Source: Alviniconcha marisindica (lineage: Eukaryota; Mollusca; Gastropoda; Provannidae). Taken from it: a stretch of 64,000 nt of DNA. The position numbers were made by a program, and so were the translations under genes. This document shows positions 32,646 to 44,400 of the stretch, in pieces. The notes under the pieces were generated by a model, which saw only the letters and a program-made list of their open reading frames with translations, was not told where the DNA came from and ran no database searches. How positions within the stretch are numbered: the stretch's first letter is position 1; each line of letters begins with the position of its first letter. The stretch covers positions 354,501 to 418,500 of the forward strand of contig JABMCL010000191.1 of NCBI GenBank assembly GCA_018857735.1, given 5' to 3'.

Positions 32646-35600
32646 CTGAAAACACACAGCAGTGCAAGGTGCAGTCCAACAAGCTACCTGATGAAAAAAC
32701 TGCACTCAGAAATACAGTTGGAAGTGCACAGAATGCTTTTTAGAGGGATGGGGCAAGACTGTGCCAAATGTTTGGAAAAAATGCAAAATGCTGCCTAAAC
32801 TCCTAAAGGCATGAAGTTTTAACCACAGAAACGAAGTACCTCATTGATAATAATCCTCACCTCTGCATCAAATTTATCCTCACACACATATACAGACTGG
32901 AGAAAAACATGGCTGACTATCTCACTCTCACCCACACACCCACACCCACACATACAGACAGAAAGGCAGTGAGGAGTGTTCCTTGTGGGTCTTTTTTTAT
33001 ATTTTTATATCATTACATACATTGTCAACCATTTTTTTGGTTAAAAAATAAGACCACAACTTTTTGAAAAAGAAGCAACAAACCAACCTTAAGTTCTTCA
33101 GCATGTGTGGCCTTGGCTGCCTCAAAGTTGCTCTTCATCTCACTGGTGGCCAGATCCTGTCGACAAAGACAAGGTCACTTTTAACACTGTGCCATACTCA
33201 ATGTCACTCAGTACTGCACCACACTCCATGCCACTCTTAGCACTGTGCCACACTCTATATGACTTAGTACTGCCAACACTCAATGTGACAGTACTGTGCT
33301 ACACTCAATGTGACTTGGTACTGCACCACACTCAAGTCACTTAGTAATCAATGTGACCTAATACTCTGCCACACTCAATGGGACTTAGTACTGCACCACA
33401 CTCAATGTGACTTAGTACTGCACCACACTCAATGGGACTTAGTACTGCACCACACTCAATGTAACTTAGTACTGTGCCACATTCAATGGGACTTAGTACT
33501 GCACCACACTCAATGGGACTTAGTACTGTGCCGCACTCAATGTCACTTGGTACAATGCCACACTCAGTGTCACTTAGTACTGTACCACACTCAATGGGAC
33601 TTAGAACTGTGCCACACTCAATGTCACTTGGTACAGTGCCACACTCAATGTCACTTAGTACCGCACCACACTCAGTGGGACTTAGTACTGCACCACACTC
33701 AATGGGACTTAGTACTGCACCACACTCAATGGGACTTAGTACTGTGCCACACTCAAAATCACTTGGTACAGTGCCACACTCAATGGGACTTAGTACTGCA
33801 ACACTCAGTGGGACTTAGTACTGCACCACACTCAATGTCACTTAGTACTGCACCACACTCAGTGGGACTTAGTACTGCACCACACTCAATGGGACTTAGT
33901 ACTGCACCACACTCAATGGGACTTAGTACTGTGCCACACTCAATGTCACTTAGCACTGCACCACACTCAAGTCATTTAGTACTGCACCACACTCAGTGGG
34001 ACTTAGTACTACACCACACTCAATGGGACTTAGTACTGTGCCACACTCAATGTCACTTAGTACTGCACCACACTCATTTAGTACTGCACCACACTCAGTG
34101 GGACTTAGTACTGCACCACACTCAATGGGACTTAGTACTGCACCACACTCAATGGGACTTAGTACTGCACCGCACTCAATGGGACTTAGTACTGTGCCAC
34201 ACTCAATGTCGCTTGGTACAGTGCCACACTCAGTACTGCATCACACTCAATGGGACTTAGTACTGTGCCACACTCAAGTTACTTAGTACTGCACCACACT
34301 TTTCTCTGGTTTTTCATTATTTTTGTTTTGGAAATGCACATGATTTTGTTTTTGTTGTTGCTCTTTGTTTCTTTTTGTTGTATGCATTTGCATTTTATGT
34401 TTATTGCCATGTCTAACCATTGTGAAATTTGCCAGACATTCTTTCACTGATGTTTCATGTACCCCCACTGGGGTTTCTGAAATAAAATTACTTGACTTGA
34501 CTCAAGTTACTTAGTACTGCACCACACTCAATGGGACTCAGTACTGCACCACGCTCAATGGGACTTAGTACTGCACCACACTCAATGGGACTTAGTACTG
34601 CACCACACTTGATGTGACTTAGTACTGTGCCACACTAACTTAACTGTCACATACTTTATTCTTGTTTTTAAAAATTTGAATGTCATTTGTTTGAGCGTTT
34701 CCTTCTTTTCCCCTTCATTGCTTGTTCAAGTCATTTAGTACCAAAAGGAAAACACATTAAATGAGTAATCAACTTACAAAACATGGATACAAGGAGGGGA
34801 AAAAAACAACAACACTACAAACAGAAATGTAAGTCCTAGTAACTCTGGCTTAGCATGCAGAACAAAAGAGGGAAGGAAAAAAAAAATGGCAGGAGTGATG
34901 GATATTAATAGTAAAATAGACAAAGGACATGGGAAAAATCACTGCTGGAGTGATGGAGATTACTATTAAAATTCATGAAGGACAGAGGGAAAAAAATCAC
35001 TGCAGGAGTGATGGAGATGACTCGTAAACAGGGGTTGGTGTTTTATTACGCCCAGTCAACCAGTGTGGTTATATCAGGGCGATCAGAGGGGAAAAATATT
35101 CACTCAATGGATATTACTTGTAAAGAGGGGGAAAAAAAAATCCCTGCAGGAGTGATGGATATCACTAGTCAAATTCACAAAAGGACTTGACAAGCACAGG
35201 TGTAGCGACAAACCTTTGTCTTTGAGAACTCCTCCAGGTCAATCAGCCGGCACTGCATGGCATTCACAGTCAGGGCATTGTGCGTCTTGTCCTTTTTCAG
35301 CTCTGCACAAAAACGCCGCACGCTGCAATCATTCACTGAACTCACTGCATCATTCTCATCTCCTGGTTAGCTTCACTCACTTGCTGGCCACAATTAAGCA
35401 GACCTCCCTGCCTCTTTGCCACTCTTGAGCAGACCTCCCTGCCTCTTTGCCATTCTTGATGAGACCTCCCTGCCTCTTTGCCACTCTTGAGCAGACCTCC
35501 CTGCCTCTTTGCCACTCTTGATGAGACCTCCCTGCCTCTTTGCCACTCTTGAGCAGACCTCCCTGCCTCTTTGCCACTCCTGCCACACACACACGCACAC

Positions 35601-38219
35601 ACACACGCGTGCACACAGTCTTTCATTGTGCTGCATTTTTTTGGTTTTCTAGTTTTTACAACCGGTCAAACAAACCGACTGCTGATTCTGTTTCCGGTAT
35701 ATGCTCATCTTATCCTGTAAAATAGTGGAAATTCCCAGTTAACGGGAACCCAGCCAGTGTTATGACACAAAATCCACAGGGCAGTGCCAGCTGCTCCCTG
35801 GTCCTCTACCCTGCAGTCACTGCAGCTCACCTTTTAGCTCCGCCTTGAGAGCCGAGATGAGCACGTCGGAGGCCAAGGAGGAGTTCTCCTGCCCGAGCCG
35901 CTGCTGCTGCTGCAGGTGGTTCTGCAGTCTCTCCTGGGCCTCCCCCATCAGCAGCATCTCTTTCTGCAGTTGGATCACCTGAACAAAACCCCATCCAATC
36001 TCTGGTGCAAACTCATCAAATATTTTGCACTGGCATACAGAGCAATTCTCCCCTTTCCAACTTTTTTATTCTTCTTTTACATCAGTATGCATTACATTAT
36101 AGCTTCAGACGTCCACATCATTAAAAGCTCACTGCTTGTATGCGTCACCAAGGAACTGTTTGAAAATGGAAAGTTGGGGGGAGGGGTTAGTGAATTCTTG
36201 GATTTAAACATCCACCACACAGGCTCACCCCAGGACGAGGGGGTAGGGGTGGGAGTGAGGACGAGTACGTGGGAGAAACATACCGAACTGCTTACCTGAC
36301 TTTTCCACCTGTGAACAGATGCCATGTCAGCGCGCATCATCTCATTGTCCTTCTCCAGCTCAAAGGACTTGGCTCTCACCTGCTGCAGCTCCTGTACCGT
36401 GGACACACAGTAGTACTAAGGAACACTGTACACACTTTGTACATCACACGGGAATGCTGCCAACACTGTACTTCAATAGGGAATGCTGTACATACTTTGT
36501 ACATCACAAGGGAATGATGTACACACTTTGTGCATCACCAGGTAACACTGCACACACTGTACATCACTAGAGAACACTGTATGCACTTTGTACATCACTA
36601 GGGAACACTGGACACACACATATACATATAAACTGTTCGGTTCTCATGATTGCCATTTTTTTCTCATCTTTTATTAGATATTTTCCCTTCTCTTTGTTAT
36701 ATTTGTTTTCAGTTCACTAACAATCCAGCAACAAAGGAGAAGGTACACACTGTTTTCTGTTCACTAACTACCCAGGAACAAAGAGAAGGTACACACTGTT
36801 TTCAGTTCACTAACTACCCAGGAATAAAGGAGAAAGTACACAGTTTTCTGTTCACTAACTACCCAGGAACAAAGAGAAGGTACACACTTTTTTCAGTTCA
36901 CTAACTACCCAGGAATAAAGGAGAAAGTACACAGTTTTCTGTTCACTAACTACCCAGGAACAAAGAGAAGGTACACACTGTTTTCAGTTCACTAACTACC
37001 CAGGAATAAAGGAGAAAGTACACAGTTTTCTGTTCACTAACTACCCAGGAACAAAGAGAAGGTACACACTGTTTTCAGTTCACTAACTACCCAGGAATAA
37101 AGGAGAAAGTACACCGTTTTCTGTTCACTAACTACCCAGGAACAAAGAGAAGGTACACACTGTTTTCAGTTCACTAACTACCCAGGAATAAAGGAGAAAG
37201 TACACAGTTTTCTGTTCACTAACTACCCAGGAACAAAGAGAAGGTACACACTGTTTTCAGTTTACTAACTACCCAGGAACAAAGGAGAAGGTACACAGTT
37301 TTCTGTTCACTGACTACCCAGGAACAAAGCAGAAAGTAAACACTGTTTTGAGTTCACTAACTACCCAGGAACAAAGGAGAAGGTACGCACTGTTTTCAGT
37401 TCATCGTTCTCAGCCTTCTGGGTCAGCAGCAGGTTCTTCAGCTCAACGTTGGATTCCTGCAGGTCCTTGTTCTGCTGAATGGTTGTTCTGCAGGAAACAA
37501 GCCAGCCACCCAACATCATTCTTGACAGTAAATACCCTGGCACACCTTTCTGCTTTGACATTTCTGTGTTTGCTTAAATCTGGGTTGCTTTCCCCATGGA
37601 AAACAAGTGTAATCAAGTGGAACTGGTCTGTTTTGAAGAACACATTGTTATTTTGTTTTACATGCACCTGAATCCTCTCCAAAGACTGTCATTTTTTTTT
37701 AAAGACCACCTATTCTTTGAATATCGCAGGTCATTCACAAAGGAATCGATTGCATTGTGTAAATGATGCAAACACTTCCTTACTCAACAGCACAACCTGT
37801 ATTTTGTGTGCATTTGCCAGCCACAGGGTGTGCTTCCTGCTGTCTTTGATATGCGACCTGATAATCTGGAGAGACACCTTTGGACTGGCATTTGCTTCTG
37901 ACCAATGATGCCTTTCCATTAAAACACTGGTTGCCACACCAATGCTGATCACTACATACAGCTCACAAATATTGGATGAGTACAAAAAAACTAAACAAAA
38001 AAACCCAAACACCAGAAAAAGACAGATTGAAACATAAAGGGTTTCTAATATAGTTGAAGGTACACTGGCAAATTTTAATACATAAAATCTATGTATATGT
38101 AGAGGTTTATCTTGAGATGCACTAGAAGGGGGGGAGAGATAATGTGTGTGAGCAAGCATGTGTGTGTATTTGTGAATGCATGTGTGTATGTGAGTGCATG
38201 TGTGTGTGTGTGTGTGTGT

Positions 38220-38255
<36 letters not shown>

Positions 38256-41200
38256 TGCATGCGTGTGTGTGTGTGTGTGTGTGTGCGCGAATACATGCAT
38301 GTATCCAGGAAAAACCACAAAGGTAGCACTCACTTAAAGGCCACAAGTCTTTCATACTCATCGGAATCCTGTGTCTGCTGCAGTCGGTGGTTGTGATCCT
38401 GCAGCAGTTTGAGCGACACCTGCAGGTTCTGCACATCCTTCCCCTGCTCCACCAGCTGGTCTGTCTGCACACAGCCACGCTTCAGTCGTCACAGCCATGC
38501 TTCAACCATCAATACTTCAGTCGTCACAGCCACACTTCAACCATCACAACCATGCTTCACTCAACTAACCACGCTTCAATCATCACAGCCACACTTCAAC
38601 CATCACAGCCACGCTTCACTCAAACAGCCATGCTTCAATCGTCACAGCCATGCTTCAACCCTCACAGCCATGCTTCACTCAACACAGCCATGCTTCAACC
38701 ATCACAGCCATGCTTCACTCAACCAGCCATGCTACAATCATCACAGCCATGAATCACTCACCACAGCCATGCTTCAACTGTCACAGCCATGCTTCACTCA
38801 ACCAGCCATGCTTCAATCATCACAGCCATGCTTCACTCAACCAGCCATGCTACAATCATCACAGCCATGAATCACTCACCACAGCCATGCTTCAACTGTC
38901 ACAGCCATGCTTCACTCAACCAGCCATGCTTCAATCATCCCAGCCATGAATCACTCAACCAGCCACACTTCAATCCTCACAGCCATGCTGTGCTCAGTGA
39001 ACAAGAAGACTGCCTTCAGTGAACAAGGATACTGTGCTCAGTGAACGAGACAACTGTGCTTGGTGAACAAGGAGACTGTGCACAGTGAACAAAGAGCCTG
39101 AGCTCAATGTGACTGTGCTCAGTGAACAAAGAGCCTGAGCTCAATGTGACTGTGCTCAGTGAACAAAGAGACTGAGCTCACTGTGACTGTGCTCAGTGAA
39201 CAAAGAGACTGAGCTCACTGTGACTGTGCACAGTGAACAAAGAGACTGAGCTTAGTGTGACTGTGCTCAGTGAACAAAGAGACTGAGCTCACTGTGACTG
39301 TGCACAGTGAACAAAGAGACTGAGCTTAGTGTGACTGTGCTCAGTGAACAAAGAGACTGAGCTTAGTGTGACTGTGCTCAGTGAACAAAGAGACTGAGCT
39401 CACTGTGACTGTGCTCAGTGAACAAGGATTCTTACCAGAGCTTGCACCTGCTCCTCCAATGCAGAGACATGAGCGATGCGACGCAAAAGGCGACGATTTC
39501 GCATGGCGTGGTTGGAGCGCTTATGTCGCTCATACATCACCTGGTTCTGCAGCAGCAAGATCTCACCCCTCAGGATGTTGATCTCATCCACCGGAGGACC
39601 ACCTGGACAAGCATGTCACTGCATCAGATGAGCAAAGTGTGATACAGCATCAAGATCTCACCCCTAAGGATGCTATGGAGGACCACCTGGTCAAGCATGA
39701 TCACTACCAGATGAACTAACTGTGATACTGTAATGCAGCAGCAAAATCTCATCCCTCAGAATACGGACTTTACCCACTGACCGACTGCAAGCCTGTCACT
39801 GCATCAGATGAGGTGTGTATGATGCAGCAGCAAAATTATCCAGATGTTGCTTTAGTCCTCTGCTGGGTCACAAGGATCAGAAGAACTAGGTTTGCACAAG
39901 GGCTGCTGCAGCTTGGATGACATGAGACGTTGTATGCAAAGACGCATGTTGCACAAGTGTCCTTCCTGCTTGCTTTATTTTTAATGTTTTTTAAAATTTA
40001 CAATAGTTTCACTAGCACCTTTTAATATCAAGACTGATGATGACGTTAATGATGATGATGACAATAACCTCAGTAGCAGTAATTTATGAAAATGTCAGCA
40101 ACGTACCAGCAGCAACAAGTGAAAAGAATCATGGTGAACTGTCTGGTGCTAGAACACGCACCATTACCGCCCCAACCCCTCTCACCACAGGCAGTGACTG
40201 ACCTCCAAAGTGAGTCCAGGAGACGTTCTCCTTGCTGGTGAGAGGGATGTGGGCCAGCTCTTTAGCATGAAGCTCACTGCCCTGGGCCAGGTGTCGATCC
40301 AGCAGCTCCGGTGGGGACAGCACAGAGTACAGCGCCCGCTCAGCAGCTGAAAGCACGCCTGGTATCATCAGAGTTACTGACTGCCATACAAACACAAGCA
40401 CAGGGCCCACTCAGCCATTGAAAGCACGCCTGGTGTCATCAGAGTTACTGACTGCCATACAAACAAGCACTGGGCCCATTCAGCGGCTGAAAGCATGCCT
40501 GGTATCACCAGAGTTACTGACTGCCATACAAACACAAGCACAGGGCCCACTCAGCCATTGAAAGCACGCCTGGTATCATCAGAGTTACTGACTGCCATAC
40601 AAACACAAGCACAGCGCCCACTCAGCCATTGAAAGCACGCCTGGTATCATCAGAGTTACTGACTGCCATACAAACACAAGCACTGGGCCCATTCAGCGGC
40701 TGAAAGCACGCCTGGTATCATCAGAGTTACTGACTGCCATACAAACACAAGCACTGGGCCCATTCAGCAGCTGAAAGCATGCCTGGTATCATCAGAGTTA
40801 CTGACTGCCATACAAACACAAGCACAGGGCCCACTCAGCCATTGAAAGCAGGCCTGGCATCAGAATTACTGGCTGTGATACAAACACAGGGCTACAGGTT
40901 ACAGGGCGTGGTATCATTAGTCACTGACTGCAACGGAGATATTTACTGTAATACAGAGTACAGGGCCAGCTCTGCCATGGGCCTTCTTTGCCACTGAAAG
41001 CATGCCTGTATCATCAGAGTTATCGACTGCCATACGAACACAAATGCAGGGCCCACTCAGCCCCTGAAAGCACACCTGGTGTCATCAGAGTTACTGACTG
41101 CCATACAAACACAAGCACAGGGCCCACTAAGCCACTGAAATCATGTCTGGTGTCATCAGAATTACTGGCTGTGATACAAACACAGAGTACAGAGCCTCCC

Positions 41201-41450
41201 TGTCTGCTGCTGAATGGCCCAAAGTAGCTGTGCCCTGGTAAAATCAACAGCAAGCTTTCATCTGATGTTGCCTTAAAGTGACCTGAATTTCCCATGAAGA
41301 TATCCATAATGTAGCCCTGCTCTTTCAGCTACTGTAACTTAAAGGCCAGAACCTGACTTTGCACAAGGGATTTGATAAAGTGCTCAAAACACACAAGTGG
41401 TGAGTGAGGGCCTAACTAACCTGTGAGGGAGAAAGACGGGTACTGAGCGG

Positions 41451-41488
<38 letters not shown>

Positions 41489-44400
41489 TGTGTACAAATG
41501 GAAGTACTGTGTGTGGCCATGTTTTCTTTCTGTTTTGTTGACTTTTTGACTTACATGTATTTGCTTATTGTTGTGTACCATGCAGGTGAAAAATAAATTT
41601 CTGTATCTGTGATGTAAATGAATAACCTTCATATGTCTCATGTCTCAAAACCTACCTGGCCACTTGATCCATGACTCCACCTCGCTGCCCGGTTTGGCGG
41701 CGCCATGCTGCCCTTCCCCTTGTTCCGACGTCTGGTCGCTGATGAGGGGCTGTTGGCACTGCCGGCACACGGCCACCTTGACCGGCGCCAGCATGCACTG
41801 GAATAGCGACGCCAGCTGCTGGATGTTCTGCAGTGGATTGCCCTCCCCTTCCTTCCTGCACTGACACATGCAGGTCTTCGTCTGGCCAGACGAGCTCGTC
41901 TCGCTCCCCTCTTTACTTCTGCTCAAGCTCTTGGACAAGTCTTTGGGCAGCTGCATGGAGAGGAAACTGGATTCTCCCATCGCGTTGTTTCTGGCGTGAA
42001 CAGCTACCGCCGATTCAGAAACGGTGTCCAGTCTGGAGTTGGCTGAGTGGGCGGAGGAGTGGGAGGAGGGCATGAGCTGGGGGTCACTGACCAGGGGTTT
42101 CCGGCGCAGTGGGGGGCATGACCGGGCGCGGCCGGGCTGGAAGTGTTTCTCCATGTCGTACATCAGCGGCTCGCTGTTGTGTGACGTCAGGCTGTTGAAG
42201 CGAATACGGTTCACCTGAAGCACACAGCACAACACCAACACTAATCAGAATGCATGCGCACAGACACACACAAAGTTCCACAGACCTTTTCTTATGTTAG
42301 GTTACAAAGTCCACAACGTCAACTGCAGAGTATTTCTGTAACGGTCCAAAATGAGACTCGCTGCTCAAGGGTGACACAAGACAGCCACAAGCCATGCGGC
42401 AGGAATCATGAAGTAAGCATTGTTGAGACCTGCCAGTGCCACACAAACATACACATGATACAAAAGTTTTAACATGACACTTCACACAAAATGATATGAC
42501 AGTTATTCAACAAAACCTTTTAAACAAAAAGGACACAGCAGCTGTTTAACATTGCCCTTCATACAAAATGACACAACAGTTGTTCAACATCACAATACAT
42601 TCTTACATAATGACTCATCAATTGTACTCCACACAAAGTGCTTCAACAGACAAACATCAAGTTTCTTCTGTGAACAACCGAAAGAACACAGAAAGGATGT
42701 GCATGTGTCTAAAATAAGAGTAACACCCCCCCCCCCCCCCCCCAACTCCACTGACCTTCAAAACCCTTTCAGAACTGCCATACCTTCTTCATAAACTGTA
42801 TGACTGAGTCGGCAGTCTTGAGCTCTTTGGCAGCACAGGCACTGGTGGCATCATCAGCACGACAAAAGCTGCTGCTGGACTGCAAATCCTCCTCAGCCTC
42901 CGTGATGCAGGACACCTCCTGGTCCAAGGGGTCTGGAGCACAGCACACAACACACTTCGCTGTGACTTTACACACGTCCAACAGGGGGTCTGGAGCACAG
43001 CACACAATACACTTAGCTGTGACTTTACACACGTCCAACAGGGGGTCTGGAGCACAGCACACAACACACTTAGCTGTGACTTTACACACGTCCAACAGGG
43101 GGTCTGGAGCACAGCACACAACACACTTAGCTGTGACTTTACAACGTCCAACAGGGGGTCTGGAGCACAGCACACAATACACTTAGCTGTGACTTTACAC
43201 ATGTCCCAAAAGGGGGTCTGGAGCACAGCACACAACACACTTAGCTGTGACTTTACACACGTCCAACAGGGGGTCTGGAGCACAGCACACAACACACTTA
43301 GCTGTGACTTTACGCATGTCCAACAGGGGGTCTGGAGCACAGCACACAACACACTTAGCTGTGACTTTACGCATGTCAGACAGGGGGTCTGGAGCACAGC
43401 ACACAACACACTTAGCTGTGACTTTACACATGTCAGACATTCAGTCACTGTAAAGGTTCTATCAGGCCACATCACAACTCATCACATTATTAACACTTTG
43501 GAGATGGATTATTGTAAACAAGCAACAGCTGAACACTTGCACACACCACACTGACACTTTGGAGATGGGTTAACTGTAAACAAGCAACAGCTGAACACTT
43601 GCACACATCACACTGACACTTCGGAATCAGATTACTTGCAAACTGGCAAGTGAATGAATAACAGCTGCAGGGGGCAAATCACTTCTGTAGAAGTTAAAAT
43701 GATCCACACAGCATCAGACAAATAAATACCTTTGTATCCACTGACCTGAATCTTGCGCAGAGAGAGTGCGGACGAAGGAAGGCAGGGACTCTATGGGAAC
43801 AGGCCCGGCGGCTCCAGCACCAGTGTTGTCTCTTCCCAGTCTCATCTCAATGTGCTTGGGAACTTCCTCCTCCTTGGACTCTGCTATCCTGTGGAGATGC
43901 AGAGCAAAGACAGGCCACAGCCAGCCACACATCAGTCACGGAACTGCAATGGCATGACACAGTGAAAATTCTGAACCCCCTCCCCCAATCATTTATAAAG
44001 CAACAACACTGCTAGTTTCAGGCTTTCAAACTCTCTCAAAAGCCAGATTTCAGACAACTGCCTGGACAGTCGCTTACCTTTCCAGGAACACATGAAAACA
44101 CTGGACACTAACTAACCCTAACTAGTACTCCTAATGTCCAAAATTTGTAATATTCAAATGCCATTTTCTGCCATCGTCCACTTCTAGGTTTGTCCCATCT
44201 TTTGTGATGGCAGTTTAATTTTGTTCTTCACCATCTTTCATACGTGCTTAATTGCTGCTATGTGAACTGCAGAAATGCAGCCACTTAGATTTTACATCCG
44301 AATACCCTGCAAATATAGATATATATGTAGAATCACATGCAAGTGCAGCGTGTCTGCTCGAGAGCAAAGAATAATGCTACATAAAAGTAATCAACAACAA

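Noticed and set aside
33310..34260. 316-codon open frame on the plus strand, antisense to TSC1
   Set aside because: It is a read-through of a 27-bp minisatellite (9-residue [13 protein letters not shown] repeats) inside a TSC1 intron, with no flanking unique coding sequence.
42789..43475. 228-codon minus-strand open frame with [14 protein letters not shown] or [13 protein letters not shown] repeats
   Set aside because: It is the 57-bp exon 12 acceptor array read in other frames. It is kept only as a splice-variant hypothesis for TSC1, not as a gene.
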